Shown here: positions 1 through 8,371 of the stretch, piece by piece
Layout: each line of letters opens with the position of its first letter
Numbering within the stretch: the stretch's first letter is position 1
Assembly: GCF_900111005.1 (NCBI RefSeq)
Contig: NZ_FOFV01000001.1
Span: 186,001-250,000, forward strand
DNA from: Lentzea albida
Lineage (GTDB): Bacteria; Actinomycetota; Actinomycetes; Mycobacteriales; Pseudonocardiaceae
Direction: 5' to 3'
Length of the DNA stretch: 64,000 nt
Made by a program: the position numbers and the translations under genes
The notes under the pieces: model-generated
Seen by the model: the letters and a program-made list of their open reading frames with translations, nothing else
Told to the model about the DNA's origin: nothing
Database searches by the model: none

Positions 1-30
1 GCGCGTGCCATGGGACCCATCTTGCGACAC

Positions 31-1758
31 TCACGGCTTGAGCAAAAAAGGAACGTAGCCCGTTTCGGGGTGCACGTCTGAATCGGTGCTGAAGGCCTTG
101 ACCTCGATCGCGTGCGCCCCGGCTCTCATCGCGCCCGTGTTCAGGGAGATCCGCCACCGGCCCGCCGCCGCGGGGCCGTCCGCGGTCGTCGGGACGGTCG
201 CCACGTGGTTGCCGTCGAGCCTGATCTCGAACCCGGCGAGGCCCGCGACGGCCGCGTCGAGGGCGTTCACGCGGACCTCCAGCACCACGCGGCCGCGGTT
301 GAACGCGGCGCCGTTCTCGATGGGCTGGCCGCTCGCGTCGAGGACCTCGGGGACCGGGTCGGCGAGCGTCGGCAGGGCGTCGACCAGGGGCGTGCCGGCC
401 TGGCGTTGTGCGACGGGCTTCGAGCCGACCAACTCCACGTCGGTGTGGGTGACCTGGATGCGTTCCTGCGTGACCAGCTGGACGTTCACGTTGTCCGCGA
501 AAGCCTCTTTCGGCAGGTCGGCGACGGCCGGGTACTCCGCGCCCGGCTTCCAGGGCGTGCCCTCGACGGCCGGTCGCAACGGCACCTCGACGCCGTTGAC
601 CTCCACGGCGGTGACGGGCGGGCTCTCGCGCGACGGGATCAGGGCGATGCGCAGCTGACCTGCGGTGACGTCGGCGAGGGGGCGCGCGTCGGTGCCCGCC
701 GGGCCGTCGACGCGCACCTGCGGCGTCGGACCCGCGGCCGGAGTGTCGGCCTTCGCGGTCCGGAAGCCGATCAGGTCGACGCCGGCGCGGATCCGGTCGC
801 CCGCCAGCGCCGCGACGCCGACCAGGGCCGTCGCCTCGCGCCAGGCCGGCACGAACGGCGAGGTCGCGACGACGTCTCCGTTGCGTTCGACGCGCACGCC
901 CTGAGGAGTCAGCACGATCTCCCAACGCACGGTCATCCCCGGCACCGCGGCGGGGATCGGCTTGACCGCGGTGCCGTCCGGGACGAGCTCGACGATCGAG
1001 TTGCCGGAGTTGTCGGTGGAGACCGTCGCGCGGACGGTGTTGGGCGGCACCGGCTCGCCCTGCACGCTGACCGGGCCCGGCACGAGGTCGAGCAGCAGCT
1101 TGCCGCCGGTGCCCGGGGCGTCGGTCTCGACCACGAGCCGGCTCTCGTCGTCGCCGCGGACGAACGGCGTGCGGGAGCGGAGCGTCACCGCGCGGGTGCC
1201 GCAGCTGCTGCTGATCACGAGCCGGTCGTGGTCGTCGCCGTCACCGCTGGTCGCGCGGGCGCAGTCAGTGCGCTTGGAGAGCCTCCAACGCTGGAGGTCG
1301 GGCTCGTCGGCGGAGTCGAACCGGTCGACGTAGGTGTAGGAGGCGTTGTCGGCGCGGGGAGTCGCCTTGGCCAGTGCCGGCTGGGAGCGCTGACCGAACG
1401 CGTCGACGGCGCGGATCTCGATCTGCTGCTCGCGGTCGTTCTCGAGGCCGTTGAGCTGGGTGCCGGGACGCGTGACGAGCTTCGACCGGTTGCCCCACCT
1501 CACCTCGAACGCGGGCGCGTCACCGGTCCAGCTGAGCCCGATCCGGTGGCTGCCGGGGGAGGCGACGACCTTCGACGGCGTGGCCGGACGACCCTGCGGG
1601 CCCGGCACGAGCACCTGCTCACCCGAGTACGCCTTGAGCTTCGTCGGCGGAGGGGGAGCCGTGGGCAGGTCGCTCCCGCCGGTGTCGCGCAGCACGATGA
1701 CGCCCGCCACCAGCGCGAGCCCCGCGACGACGAGGACGACCCGCTTCACAGCAGTCAC
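31..1758 (-). CDS. Membrane-anchored exported protein with FN3-like domain, paralogue A
   Basis: Function not recognised. The 575-aa protein begins with a short basic stretch and one hydrophobic helix (about residues 4-22, VLVVAGLALVAGVIVL), so it is probably anchored and faces outside. A fibronectin-III-like domain follows (about 60-135, with LSW, FEVRW and IEIRAVD strands), then a region opening DRFDS..DLQRW, like concanavalin/laminin-G-type beta-sandwich domains, and a further beta-rich part. The GTG start at 1758 lies 10 nt after the stop of the upstream gene. A longer frame starting at 1812 would overlap that gene and put 18 residues before the helix, so it is less likely. It is a clear tandem paralogue of the 1769-3313 gene and probably the last gene of a tyrA operon. 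Confidence 0.75.
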   Translation of the reverse strand: MTAVKRVVLVVAGLALVAGVIVLRDTGGSDLPTAPPPPTKLKAYSGEQVLVPGPQGRPATPSKVVASPGSHRIGLSWTGDAPAFEVRWGNRSKLVTRPGTQLNGLENDREQQIEIRAVDAFGQRSQPALAKATPRADNASYTYVDRFDSADEPDLQRWRLSKRTDCARATSGDGDDHDRLVISSSCGTRAVTLRSRTPFVRGDDESRLVVETDAPGTGGKLLLDLVPGPVSVQGEPVPPNTVRATVSTDNSGNSIVELVPDGTAVKPIPAAVPGMTVRWEIVLTPQGVRVERNGDVVATSPFVPAWREATALVGVAALAGDRIRAGVDLIGFRTAKADTPAAGPTPQVRVDGPAGTDARPLADVTAGQLRIALIPSRESPPVTAVEVNGVEVPLRPAVEGTPWKPGAEYPAVADLPKEAFADNVNVQLVTQERIQVTHTDVELVGSKPVAQRQAGTPLVDALPTLADPVPEVLDASGQPIENGAAFNRGRVVLEVRVNALDAAVAGLAGFEIRLDGNHVATVPTTADGPAAAGRWRISLNTGAMRAGAHAIEVKAFSTDSDVHPETGYVPFLLKP

Positions 1759-1768
1759 GCTAAGGCGT

Positions 1769-3313
1769 TCACCCCAGCTGGAACACGGTTTCCGCGATAA
1801 CGGGTTCGCCACCGTCCGCCGGGAGGACGCTCAGCTTGAGCCGAGCGTGTGAAGACGAGGGCAATGCCTTGGCGTCGAGCCAGAACTCGTGCCTTCCGGG
1901 GACCGCGGAACCCTGTTCGTTCGTGGGCAGCGCCACGATCCGCTTGCCGTCGAGTTCGAGCTCGATGCCCTTGTGCCCGATTGCGTTTACCTCGGCCGTG
2001 ACGAGCACACGGCCCGTGCGAGGCAACGGCTGTGGCGGCTTGGCACCGTCCTCGTGCATCACGTGCAGCCTCGGAGAGCCGGTCTTGATGCCGCCGGGCC
2101 GGTCCACGAGCCGGGGGAGCGCGCCGGGACGGCTCTCGGGCTTGCGGACGACCACGAGCCTGGCGTCCTGCGCGGCGACCTTCGCCGAGGTCAGCGGCAC
2201 GTCGGTGACCGTGACCCGGCCGTTCTCCGGCTTCACGAGCTTCACGGCGACGACGTCCTGCGGCAGTGCGACGTCCTGGTCGAGCGGGATGACCTCGGTG
2301 GGCACGACCCGTTCCGCCACGCCGCCGACGCCGAACGCGTCCAGGAACCCACCGCCGTCGATGCGGATCCGCGGGTGCACCACCGGTTCCCTGATCGCGA
2401 CGGGTTCGTACGCGACCACGACGCCGTCCCGCAGCGCGACCACGGCGTCCGGCAGCACCCGCATCTCCCAGCGGTGCCGCACGCCCGCGACGAGCCCGGT
2501 CATCGGCGCGTCGCCCAGGTCGACCTGCTTGCCGGTGCGGGGGAGTTCGGGGTCGGCGATGATCCGCGTGCCCTGCGTCGTGATGTCGAGGCTGACCGCG
2601 CCCTTCGGCTGCGCGTCGGTCTCCTTCAGGTACTGCCACGGGTCACCCAGCAACGTCAGCCGCACGTGGCTCGACTCGGCCGCGCCCGCGACGCCGATGA
2701 TCGCCCGGCCGATCGCGCCGTCACCCGCGGGAACGCCGAAGCGGATGGGCGTGTTCGACTGGAACGCCGCCATGGGGCAGTCGACGTCGACGCGCTTGCC
2801 CTGCCCGAACGGCCGCAGCCCGAGGCAGTCCGGCTCCGCCTCGACCCGCCACTTGCGCGGGTCGAGCGACTCGGGGCCGTCGAACCTGTCCGCAGGGCCG
2901 ACGAGCTGGTCGTCCCACTTGCCGTTGAAGACGTCCTTGGGCTTCGCGGCGATCGTGAGCGGCTCGCTGCGCCTGCCGGTCGCGCTGACGGCGCGGATCT
3001 CGACCTGCGTCTCCTCGTCGGGGTTCAGCCCCGGCAGTTCGACCTCGGGCGTGGGCACCAGCTGCTCGTTGCCGTTCCAGCGCACCTCGTAGGCCGACGC
3101 CGAGCCGTTCCACGCGATCTGCAGCGCGTCCACGTCGAGCGCCTGCGCCCTCGCGTTGGCGGGCTTCATCGGCTCCTGCGACGCCACGACCTCGACGCCG
3201 TCCGCGATCTCCTTCTTCAGCGTGTCCGGCGCGTCCCCGGTGCGCAGCGCCACGACGGCGGCCACGACGAGCGCGAAACCACCGAGGCCACCGGCGAGCG
3301 TCCGTCGATCCAC
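1769..3313 (-). CDS. Membrane-anchored exported protein with FN3-like domain, paralogue B
   Basis: Function not recognised. This 514-aa protein has the same plan as its downstream neighbour: an N-terminal hydrophobic segment (about residues 7-23), an FN3-like domain (YEVRWNGNEQLV, then VEIRAVSATGRRSEP), a DRFDGPESLDPRKW motif, and a long beta-rich C-terminal half. GTG start at 3313, 9 nt after the tyrA stop. The tyrA stop and the bases after it read TAAGGT six nt before this GTG. This could serve as a leaderless -10, but in-operon translation is equally possible. A cell-surface or carbohydrate-binding role is a guess from the domain shapes; no catalytic residues are visible. Confidence 0.75.
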   Translation of the reverse strand: MDRRTLAGGLGGFALVVAAVVALRTGDAPDTLKKEIADGVEVVASQEPMKPANARAQALDVDALQIAWNGSASAYEVRWNGNEQLVPTPEVELPGLNPDEETQVEIRAVSATGRRSEPLTIAAKPKDVFNGKWDDQLVGPADRFDGPESLDPRKWRVEAEPDCLGLRPFGQGKRVDVDCPMAAFQSNTPIRFGVPAGDGAIGRAIIGVAGAAESSHVRLTLLGDPWQYLKETDAQPKGAVSLDITTQGTRIIADPELPRTGKQVDLGDAPMTGLVAGVRHRWEMRVLPDAVVALRDGVVVAYEPVAIREPVVHPRIRIDGGGFLDAFGVGGVAERVVPTEVIPLDQDVALPQDVVAVKLVKPENGRVTVTDVPLTSAKVAAQDARLVVVRKPESRPGALPRLVDRPGGIKTGSPRLHVMHEDGAKPPQPLPRTGRVLVTAEVNAIGHKGIELELDGKRIVALPTNEQGSAVPGRHEFWLDAKALPSSSHARLKLSVLPADGGEPVIAETVFQLG

Positions 3314-3322
3314 CCGGCGACC

Positions 3323-4273
3323 TTACGACGTTTCCGCAGAAGCAGTACTGCCGTTCAGCCCAACCACGCGCCCGCCGCGGGACCCGAGGTTGCGCAGTGC
3401 CGCCAGGGCCCCCGGCTTGGTGAGGTCGATCGTGATCGGCGTCCGGTTCGGCTGGCTGACCAGCGCGTTCCTGCCCTCGTGCCCTGCCTCGATGGTCTTC
3501 GCGAGCCCCCCGGTGGAGGCCAGCGAACCCCGTGCCGCGCCCAGCCGGCCGAGGGCGTCGTCGACCGCCATCAGCAGTGCGTCCCGGTTCCCCTCGCACA
3601 TGGCCCTGACGAGCTCGGGCCTGCTGCCCGCGACCCGCGTGCCGTCCCCGAAGCTGCCCGCCGCGAGCGCCATCGCCAGCGGCCCGCCGTCGGCCCCGAC
3701 CGCGGCCAGGACCGACGCCATGATGTGCGGCAGGTGGCTGATCCGCGCGACCGCCTCGTCGTGCTCCTCCGGCGTCGTGGGCACGACGTGGGCTTTCAGG
3801 TCGAGCGCGAGCCGGATGACGTCGTTGAGGTGGTCGTCGGCCTCCTCGGGCGTGACGACCCAGGCGGCGTTCTCGAAGAGCGTGGCGCTGCCCGCGTCCC
3901 AGCCACTCCTGCTCGTGCCGGCCATGGGGTGCCCGCCGACGAACCTGACGTCCTTCGCGTACCGGTGCACGGCGTCGTGCACGGGCCCCTTGACGCTGGT
4001 GACGTCGGTGAGCCTGGTGCCGGCCGGGACCTTGCGCAGCAGGTCGGGCAGGGCGGGCAGCGGCACGGCGAGGACCACGAGCGCCTCGGGGTCGCGGCCG
4101 AGGGCCTCGTCCACCGCGACGACGTCGAAGCCCTCGGCGCGTGCCCTGTCCGCGTCCTCCTTGCTCGCCGTCGCACCCCACACCGTGCGCCCGGCAGCCT
4201 TGGCGGCACGCAGCACGGAGCCGCCGATCAGTCCCAGTCCGATCACGCACACGTCTCGCACGGCACCCATCAT
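3323..4273 (-). CDS. tyrA: Prephenate dehydrogenase
   Basis: Catalyses NAD(P)-dependent oxidative decarboxylation of prephenate to 4-hydroxyphenylpyruvate in tyrosine synthesis; cytosolic. The 316-aa protein opens with a Rossmann dinucleotide site (VCVIGLGLIGGSVLRA, residues 7-22). It carries the family motifs DVTSVKGPV and GGHPMAGTSRSGW (around 90-120), and a helical C-terminal dimerisation domain with HDEAVARISHLPHI. There is no C-terminal ACT domain, which fits a short actinobacterial TyrA. Two ATGs (4273 and 4270) are possible. The divergent neighbour across the amidohydrolase is the tadA pair, as around M. tuberculosis Rv3752c-Rv3754. Confidence 0.93.
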   Translation of the reverse strand: MMGAVRDVCVIGLGLIGGSVLRAAKAAGRTVWGATASKEDADRARAEGFDVVAVDEALGRDPEALVVLAVPLPALPDLLRKVPAGTRLTDVTSVKGPVHDAVHRYAKDVRFVGGHPMAGTSRSGWDAGSATLFENAAWVVTPEEADDHLNDVIRLALDLKAHVVPTTPEEHDEAVARISHLPHIMASVLAAVGADGGPLAMALAAGSFGDGTRVAGSRPELVRAMCEGNRDALLMAVDDALGRLGAARGSLASTGGLAKTIEAGHEGRNALVSQPNRTPITIDLTKPGALAALRNLGSRGGRVVGLNGSTASAETS

Positions 4274-4295
4274 TCCGTGCGACGCGTACCTGCAA

Positions 4296-5501
4296 CTAGC
4301 GGAGGGCGTCCAGCGCGAACGCCGCGTACATCGCGACCCCGTGCTCCATGGCGGCCTCGTCGAACAGCACCCGGTTCGAGTGGTTCGGCGCCGCCTCCTC
4401 CAGGTCGATGCCGCGCGGGCACGCCCCGAGGAACGCCAGCGCCCCGGGAACCCGCTGCAACACGTACGAGAAGTCCTCCGCGCCCATCAGCGGGTCCTGC
4501 ATGGGCTCGCTCCACGTGGCGCCCATCGCCTGCGCGGCCAGTTCCACCACGTGCTGCCCCACGACGTCGTCGTTCACCGTGACCGGGTAGCCGGGCACGA
4601 TGCTGACCTCGGCGTGGCACCCGTAGGCGGCGGCGGTGTGCTTGACGGTCTGCTTGAGCTCCTTGTGGACCAGCGAGCGCGTCTCCTCGGACAACGTCCT
4701 GATCGTCCCGTCCAGGGTCGCCACCTCGGGGATGATGTTCGTCGTCGTCCCGGCGTTGATCTGCGCGACCGTCACGACCGCGGGCTGGTGCACGCTGACC
4801 CGCCTGCCGAGCATCGTCTGGATCGCCCCGACCATCGCGGCCGCGGCGGGCACCGGGTCGAGGGCGTTGTGCGGCATCGCGCCGTGACCGCCGCGGCCCT
4901 TCACGTGCACGTGGAACGTGTCCGCGGACGCCATCATCGGGCCCGGCCGGCACGTCACCACGCCCGACTTCATGGTCGACGTGATGTGCAGCGCGAACGC
5001 CTTCTCCACACCGTCGTCGAGCAGGCCTTCCTCGATCATGTACCGGGCGCCGTGGTGGCCCTCCTCGCCCGGCTGGAACATGAAGAGCACCCGGCCCTTG
5101 AGGGCGTCGCGCCGGTCCGCGAGCAGGCGCGCGGAGCTCGCCAGCATCGCCACGTGCGTGTCGTGGCCGCAGGCGTGCATGTTGCCGTCCACTTCGGACG
5201 CGAACGGCAGGCCCGTGTCCTCCTGCAGCGGCAGGCCGTCCATGTCGCCGCGCAGCAGCACGGTCGGGCCCGGCTGGTCGCCCTCGAGCACCGCCACGAC
5301 GGAGGTCGTCGACTCACCCTTCGTGACCTTGACGGGCAACCCCTCCAGCGCGTGCAGGATCGCCGCCTGCGTCCTGGGGAGCTGGAGGCCCTGCTCGGGG
5401 TGCCGGTGGATCTGCCGCCGCAGCGCCACCGTGCGGGGTTGGAGCGCACGCGCCCCTTCGAGCAGTCCGGCGAGGCGGGGGTCCGGCGTAGTTGTGCTCA
5501 T
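4296..5501 (-). CDS. M20D-family amidohydrolase (hippurate/IAA-amide hydrolase type)
   Basis: Probable zinc- or manganese-dependent aminoacylase/carboxypeptidase releasing an amino acid from an N-acyl or amide conjugate. The 401-aa protein shows the M20D metal and catalytic motifs in order: RGDMDGLPL, MHACGHDTH (about 108-116), PGEEGHHGARYMI, a dimerisation-domain GRGGHGAMPH, and GAEDFSY near the C-terminus. There is no signal peptide, so it is cytosolic. It is the first gene of the leftward group and is followed by tyrA after 22 nt. The exact substrate cannot be read from sequence. Confidence 0.9.
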   Translation of the reverse strand: MSTTTPDPRLAGLLEGARALQPRTVALRRQIHRHPEQGLQLPRTQAAILHALEGLPVKVTKGESTTSVVAVLEGDQPGPTVLLRGDMDGLPLQEDTGLPFASEVDGNMHACGHDTHVAMLASSARLLADRRDALKGRVLFMFQPGEEGHHGARYMIEEGLLDDGVEKAFALHITSTMKSGVVTCRPGPMMASADTFHVHVKGRGGHGAMPHNALDPVPAAAAMVGAIQTMLGRRVSVHQPAVVTVAQINAGTTTNIIPEVATLDGTIRTLSEETRSLVHKELKQTVKHTAAAYGCHAEVSIVPGYPVTVNDDVVGQHVVELAAQAMGATWSEPMQDPLMGAEDFSYVLQRVPGALAFLGACPRGIDLEEAAPNHSNRVLFDEAAMEHGVAMYAAFALDALR

Positions 5502-5549
5502 CTACCGATGGTGCCACCACCTCGGCTACCGGGAAGGTCGTCTGGGCCC

Positions 5550-5555
5550 TACGGT
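5550..5555 (+). promoter_or_regulatory. Leaderless -10 box for the tadA operon
   Basis: TACGGT lies six nt before the ATG at 5562 and no Shine-Dalgarno sequence is present. This is the usual geometry of actinobacterial leaderless transcripts. Confidence 0.5.
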
Positions 5556-5561
5556 GTGCAC

Positions 5562-6050
5562 ATGACACAGCAGGAGCCGGTCAACGGCTTCGCGGTCGCG
5601 GTTGTCCGGGAGGACGGCCGCTGGCGGTGCAGCAGGATGGACAGCTCCGCGCTGTCGGAGCTGGACGCGGCGATCACACAGCTGCGCCAACTGAGGTCGG
5701 CCGGAGCCGTGTTCGGGCTCCTCGCCGTCGACGACGAGTTCTTCATCATCCTCCGCCCCGTGCCGGGCGGCGTGGCGCTGCTGCTGTCGGACGCGGCCGC
5801 CGCCCTCGACTACGACATCGCCGCCGACGTACTGGACCTGCTGCGCGTCGAACCCCCGGACGAGGAGGACAACGAGCTCTGGCCGGAAGGCGACCTCGGC
5901 GTCCTGTCCGACCTCGGCATGCCCTCGCACGAACTCCAGATCATCGTCGACGAGGTCGACCTCTACCCCGACGAGCAGCTCCAGATGATCGCCCAGCGCA
6001 TCGGCTTCATCGACGAGTTCACCAAGCTGCTCGACACGATCCAGGCGTGA
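5562..6050 (+). CDS. tRNA adenosine deaminase-associated protein
   Basis: Small acidic protein of 162 aa, recognised by its fixed pairing with tadA in actinobacteria (M. tuberculosis Rv3753c type). It begins MTQQEPVNGFAVAVVREDG, has a central hydrophobic beta/alpha part (FGLLAVDDEFFIILRP) and an acidic C-terminal half rich in D/E. No catalytic motif is visible, and its biochemical role is not established as far as I know. The tadA GTG overlaps its stop codon by 4 nt, so the two are translationally coupled. The ATG at 5562 was chosen because the preceding frame is open only as antisense to the amidohydrolase. Confidence 0.85.
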   Translation: MTQQEPVNGFAVAVVREDGRWRCSRMDSSALSELDAAITQLRQLRSAGAVFGLLAVDDEFFIILRPVPGGVALLLSDAAAALDYDIAADVLDLLRVEPPDEEDNELWPEGDLGVLSDLGMPSHELQIIVDEVDLYPDEQLQMIAQRIGFIDEFTKLLDTIQA

Positions 6051-6496
6051 TCCCCGCGGAGGACATGGTCCGAGCCGCCCTGCGCGCGGCGTCGGCGTCG
6101 GGCCGGGACGTGCCGATCGGCGCCGTCGTCTACGCCCCGGACGGCTCGGTCCTGGCCGAGGCCTGCAACGCGCGCGAGGCGTTGGGCGACCCCACCGCGC
6201 ACGCCGAGGTCCTGGCGTTGCGCGAGGCGGCCTCCAAGTACGGCGACGGCTGGCGCCTCGACGGCTGCACCCTCGCCGTGACCCTCGAACCCTGCACCAT
6301 GTGCGCCGGCGCCCTCGTGCTCGCACGTGTTTCGCGTCTCGTCTTCGGCGCCTGGGAGCCCAAAACCGGTGCCGTGAGCTCGCTCTGGGACGTCGTGCGC
6401 GACCCCAGGCTCAACCACAGACCCGAGGTCCAGGGCGGCGTGCTGGAGCACGAGTGCGCTGACCTGCTCGAACGCTTCTTCCGGACCCAGCGTTAA
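6047..6496 (+). CDS. tadA: tRNA(adenine-34) deaminase
   Basis: Deaminates wobble A34 to inosine in tRNA-Arg(ACG), allowing decoding of CGU, CGC and CGA codons. The 149-aa cytidine-deaminase fold shows the zinc motif TAHAEVLALR (His and catalytic Glu) and PCTMCAGAL (two Cys), followed by FGAWEPKTGAVSSLWDVVRD, the RNA-binding region typical of TadA. The start is GTG at 6047 inside a GTGA overlap with the upstream stop. The GTG-ATC-CCC-GCG-GAG reading gives the expected short N-terminus. A tRNA-Ser gene follows 32 nt after the stop. Confidence 0.93.
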   Translation: MIPAEDMVRAALRAASASGRDVPIGAVVYAPDGSVLAEACNAREALGDPTAHAEVLALREAASKYGDGWRLDGCTLAVTLEPCTMCAGALVLARVSRLVFGAWEPKTGAVSSLWDVVRDPRLNHRPEVQGGVLEHECADLLERFFRTQR

Positions 6497-6528
6497 ACCC
6501 GTTTCGAGGGCTGTGTATTGTTCTTATC

Positions 6529-6613
6529 GGTGGCGTGTCCGAGCGGCCGAAGGAGCACGCCTCGAAAGCGTGTGAGGTGCAAGCCTCCGTGGGTTCAAAT
6601 CCCACCGCCACCG
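6529..6613 (+). tRNA. tRNA-Ser (anticodon CGA)
   Basis: An 85-nt cloverleaf with acceptor arms GGTGGCG/CGCCACC and discriminator G. The anticodon stem CACGC/GCGTG closes the loop CTCGAAA, which gives CGA and reads UCG. There is a long class-II variable arm, and the T arm contains GGTTCAAATCC. No CCA is encoded. Confidence 0.96.
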
Positions 6614-6617
6614 CTGC

Positions 6618-6657
6618 TCAGAGCCCCGGTTGCCGATCATGGCAACCGGGGCTCTGA
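6618..6657 (+). terminator. Terminator after tRNA-Ser(CGA)
   Basis: A perfect 17-bp stem (arms 6618-6634 and 6641-6657, core AGAGCCCCGGTTGCC) with a six-base GATCAT loop, followed by CGTTTTGG. Strong stem with a short T run, placed five nt past the tRNA. Confidence 0.85.
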
Positions 6658-6679
6658 CGTTTTGGTAGGAATTCGCGCC

Positions 6680-7135
6680 ATGCAGACACAGCTGTGGGTC
6701 GCGATCCTCTCCCTGACCGGCGTGTTGCTCGGCGGCGGCCTGTCCTCCCTAGTGCAGAACAGCGTCGCGCGCCGCGTCGAACGCAACGACGTCCGCCGCC
6801 AGACCGCCGAGCGCGCCGACGCCCGCCGGGCCGAGCGCCTCGAGCTGTTGCGCGAGTTCATCAAGGTGGCCCAGCAGGCGGAACGCGCCGCCGAGGACCG
6901 CGACGACACGCCTGCCTGGAAGAACTCGGCGCTGGACGTCGTCGACGAGCTCTGGGTCTGCGAGCGGATGATCCACGTCCTGTTCACCTCGTCCCTGCAC
7001 GAGCTGGCCCGCGCCTACGTCAAGGCTCTCGATCACGTCGTGTGGCACGCACCCGACGAGGGCACGCTGTGGGACCACCTCCGCGGGCCCAAGGTGGCGT
7101 TCCTCGACGCGGCGAGGGAGGAGCTCGGCCGTTAG
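6680..7135 (+). CDS. Small membrane-anchored helical protein, unknown
   Basis: Not recognised. The 151-aa protein has one N-terminal transmembrane helix (about residues 5-24, LWVAILSLTGVLLGGGLSSL), then a long charged, Arg/Glu/Ala-rich helix that may form a coiled coil (about 28-75), and a mixed C-terminal part containing ELWVCERMIHVLF. The ATG at 6680 is preceded by TAGGAA at a workable distance. It is probably an inner-membrane protein with a cytosolic coiled-coil domain. Its stop codon is shared on the opposite strand with the stop of the next gene (4-bp CTAA/TTAG overlap). Confidence 0.7.
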   Translation: MQTQLWVAILSLTGVLLGGGLSSLVQNSVARRVERNDVRRQTAERADARRAERLELLREFIKVAQQAERAAEDRDDTPAWKNSALDVVDELWVCERMIHVLFTSSLHELARAYVKALDHVVWHAPDEGTLWDHLRGPKVAFLDAAREELGR

Positions 7136-7599
7136 TCGCTGCCCGCGATGACCACCGTCAGCGTTCCCGGGCCGATCAGCACGAACTCCTCGAACGAGTC
7201 CAGCACCCAACCCCAGTCGTGCTGAGCCTCCGTCCCGAGGTCACGCAGCCGGTAGACCCGCTCCGCCGCGTGGAGCCGCCGGTACGTGGCGTGCAGATCG
7301 TCCAGGACCTCGGCCGGAGGCGTGACGGCCCAGGTCCGCAGGACCGACTCGGCCGCTTCGGCCGGTACGGGTTCGTAGTCGGCGGTGCGGACGCGGTCCC
7401 GCCAGTACGGACCGTGCCGGGTCGGGTCGTCGCCTGGATCGCCGCCTGCGTGGTTGTCGCCGAACAGCTCGTGGTCGATCATCGCCGCGAGCGCGTCCTG
7501 GTCGTCCACGGCGGCCAGCCGGTAGTGGTCCAGCCAGACCCACTGGTAGCTGCCGTCGCGGACATTGATGAACTCGTTCCCGGTGTGGGTCAGGGACAT
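7132..7599 (-). CDS. Unknown 155-aa protein
   Basis: Not recognised. It is soluble and acidic, beginning MSLTHTGNEFINVRDGSYQW, with many Trp, Tyr and His residues and a GDNHAGGDPGDDPTRHG segment, and ending in a beta-rich LIGPGTLTVVIAGSD. The ATG at 7599 overlaps the TGA of the upstream DinB-fold gene by one base (TGATG), so it is the third cistron of that leftward operon. This coupling puts it under whatever controls the DinB-fold pair, possibly the LexA box at 9222. Confidence 0.7.
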   Translation of the reverse strand: MSLTHTGNEFINVRDGSYQWVWLDHYRLAAVDDQDALAAMIDHELFGDNHAGGDPGDDPTRHGPYWRDRVRTADYEPVPAEAAESVLRTWAVTPPAEVLDDLHATYRRLHAAERVYRLRDLGTEAQHDWGWVLDSFEEFVLIGPGTLTVVIAGSD

Positions 7600-8369
7600 C
7601 AGAACCTCATCGCGTCCAGGAACTTCCCCAGCAACCCGGAGTCCCCGCGCACCTCCAGACCTTCCGCACCGCGCCGCTGGTACAGCGCCAGCACGAGGTC
7701 GAAAGCCGGCCCGCGCGCGGTTACCGCCGCCTCCTGCCGTTCCTGCACCACCACGGGCGCGCTTCCGGTGAGGTCCACCGTCCAGTTCTGGGGTGAGTCG
7801 GTCGCCTCGAAGTGCAGGCGGCTGGACCCGAGCAGCGCGGAGGCGGCGGGCCGGAGGTCGAAGATGATCTCCACGATGGTGGTCATCCACTCGTGCAGCG
7901 CGTCCTCGGCGATCCGGTCCGGGACCGAGAACGGCAGGCCGAGCGCCTCGAAGGCGTCGAAGCGGTGCATGACCGTCTCCTGCGCCATGCGCGTCGACCA
8001 GAAGTCCGGTCCCGGTCTGCCGGGACGCAGCACCGCGATCATGTCGTGGGGTGCGACGGACGCCATGGTGTCCGCGATCAGGGCTGCACCCTCCACGAGC
8101 CACGGCGACAGTTCGGCGGCCGTCTCGCCGGCGTACTCCTCGACGGAGTGCGCCTTGCTGAGGGATCTGTCGATCTCCGGGAACCGCTCGCCGACCATCT
8201 GCGCGACCCACCGGTGCGCGTACCCGACGTGGCGCAGCAGCTGGTTCAGCGACCAACTCGGCGTGGCCGGGACCGGGACCGAGAGGTCGGCGCCCTCGAT
8301 CCCGGCGACCAGCAGTGAAGTCTCGGAGACGATCGTGGCCAGCCGTTCCCCGTAGTCCAAGGACCCCAT
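7599..8369 (-). CDS. DinB-fold, mycothiol-dependent-type enzyme (maleylpyruvate isomerase N-terminal family), copy 2
   Basis: A 256-aa protein with the N-terminal four-helix MDMPI/DinB domain: TPSWSLNQLLRHVGYAHRW (about residues 35-53, holding the first metal-ligand His), then RMAQETVMHRFDAFEALGLPF (about 130-150, with the HRxD ligand pair). A C-terminal SCP2-like beta domain (WTVDLTGSAPVVV) follows. Members are metal-dependent mycothiol S-transferases or isomerases; the substrate is unknown. It is a tandem copy of the upstream gene: same length, 2 nt gap, shared motifs. One difference is Gln in place of the more usual His in the RMAHET motif. Confidence 0.85.
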   Translation of the reverse strand: MGSLDYGERLATIVSETSLLVAGIEGADLSVPVPATPSWSLNQLLRHVGYAHRWVAQMVGERFPEIDRSLSKAHSVEEYAGETAAELSPWLVEGAALIADTMASVAPHDMIAVLRPGRPGPDFWSTRMAQETVMHRFDAFEALGLPFSVPDRIAEDALHEWMTTIVEIIFDLRPAASALLGSSRLHFEATDSPQNWTVDLTGSAPVVVQERQEAAVTARGPAFDLVLALYQRRGAEGLEVRGDSGLLGKFLDAMRF

Positions 8370-8371
8370 GC

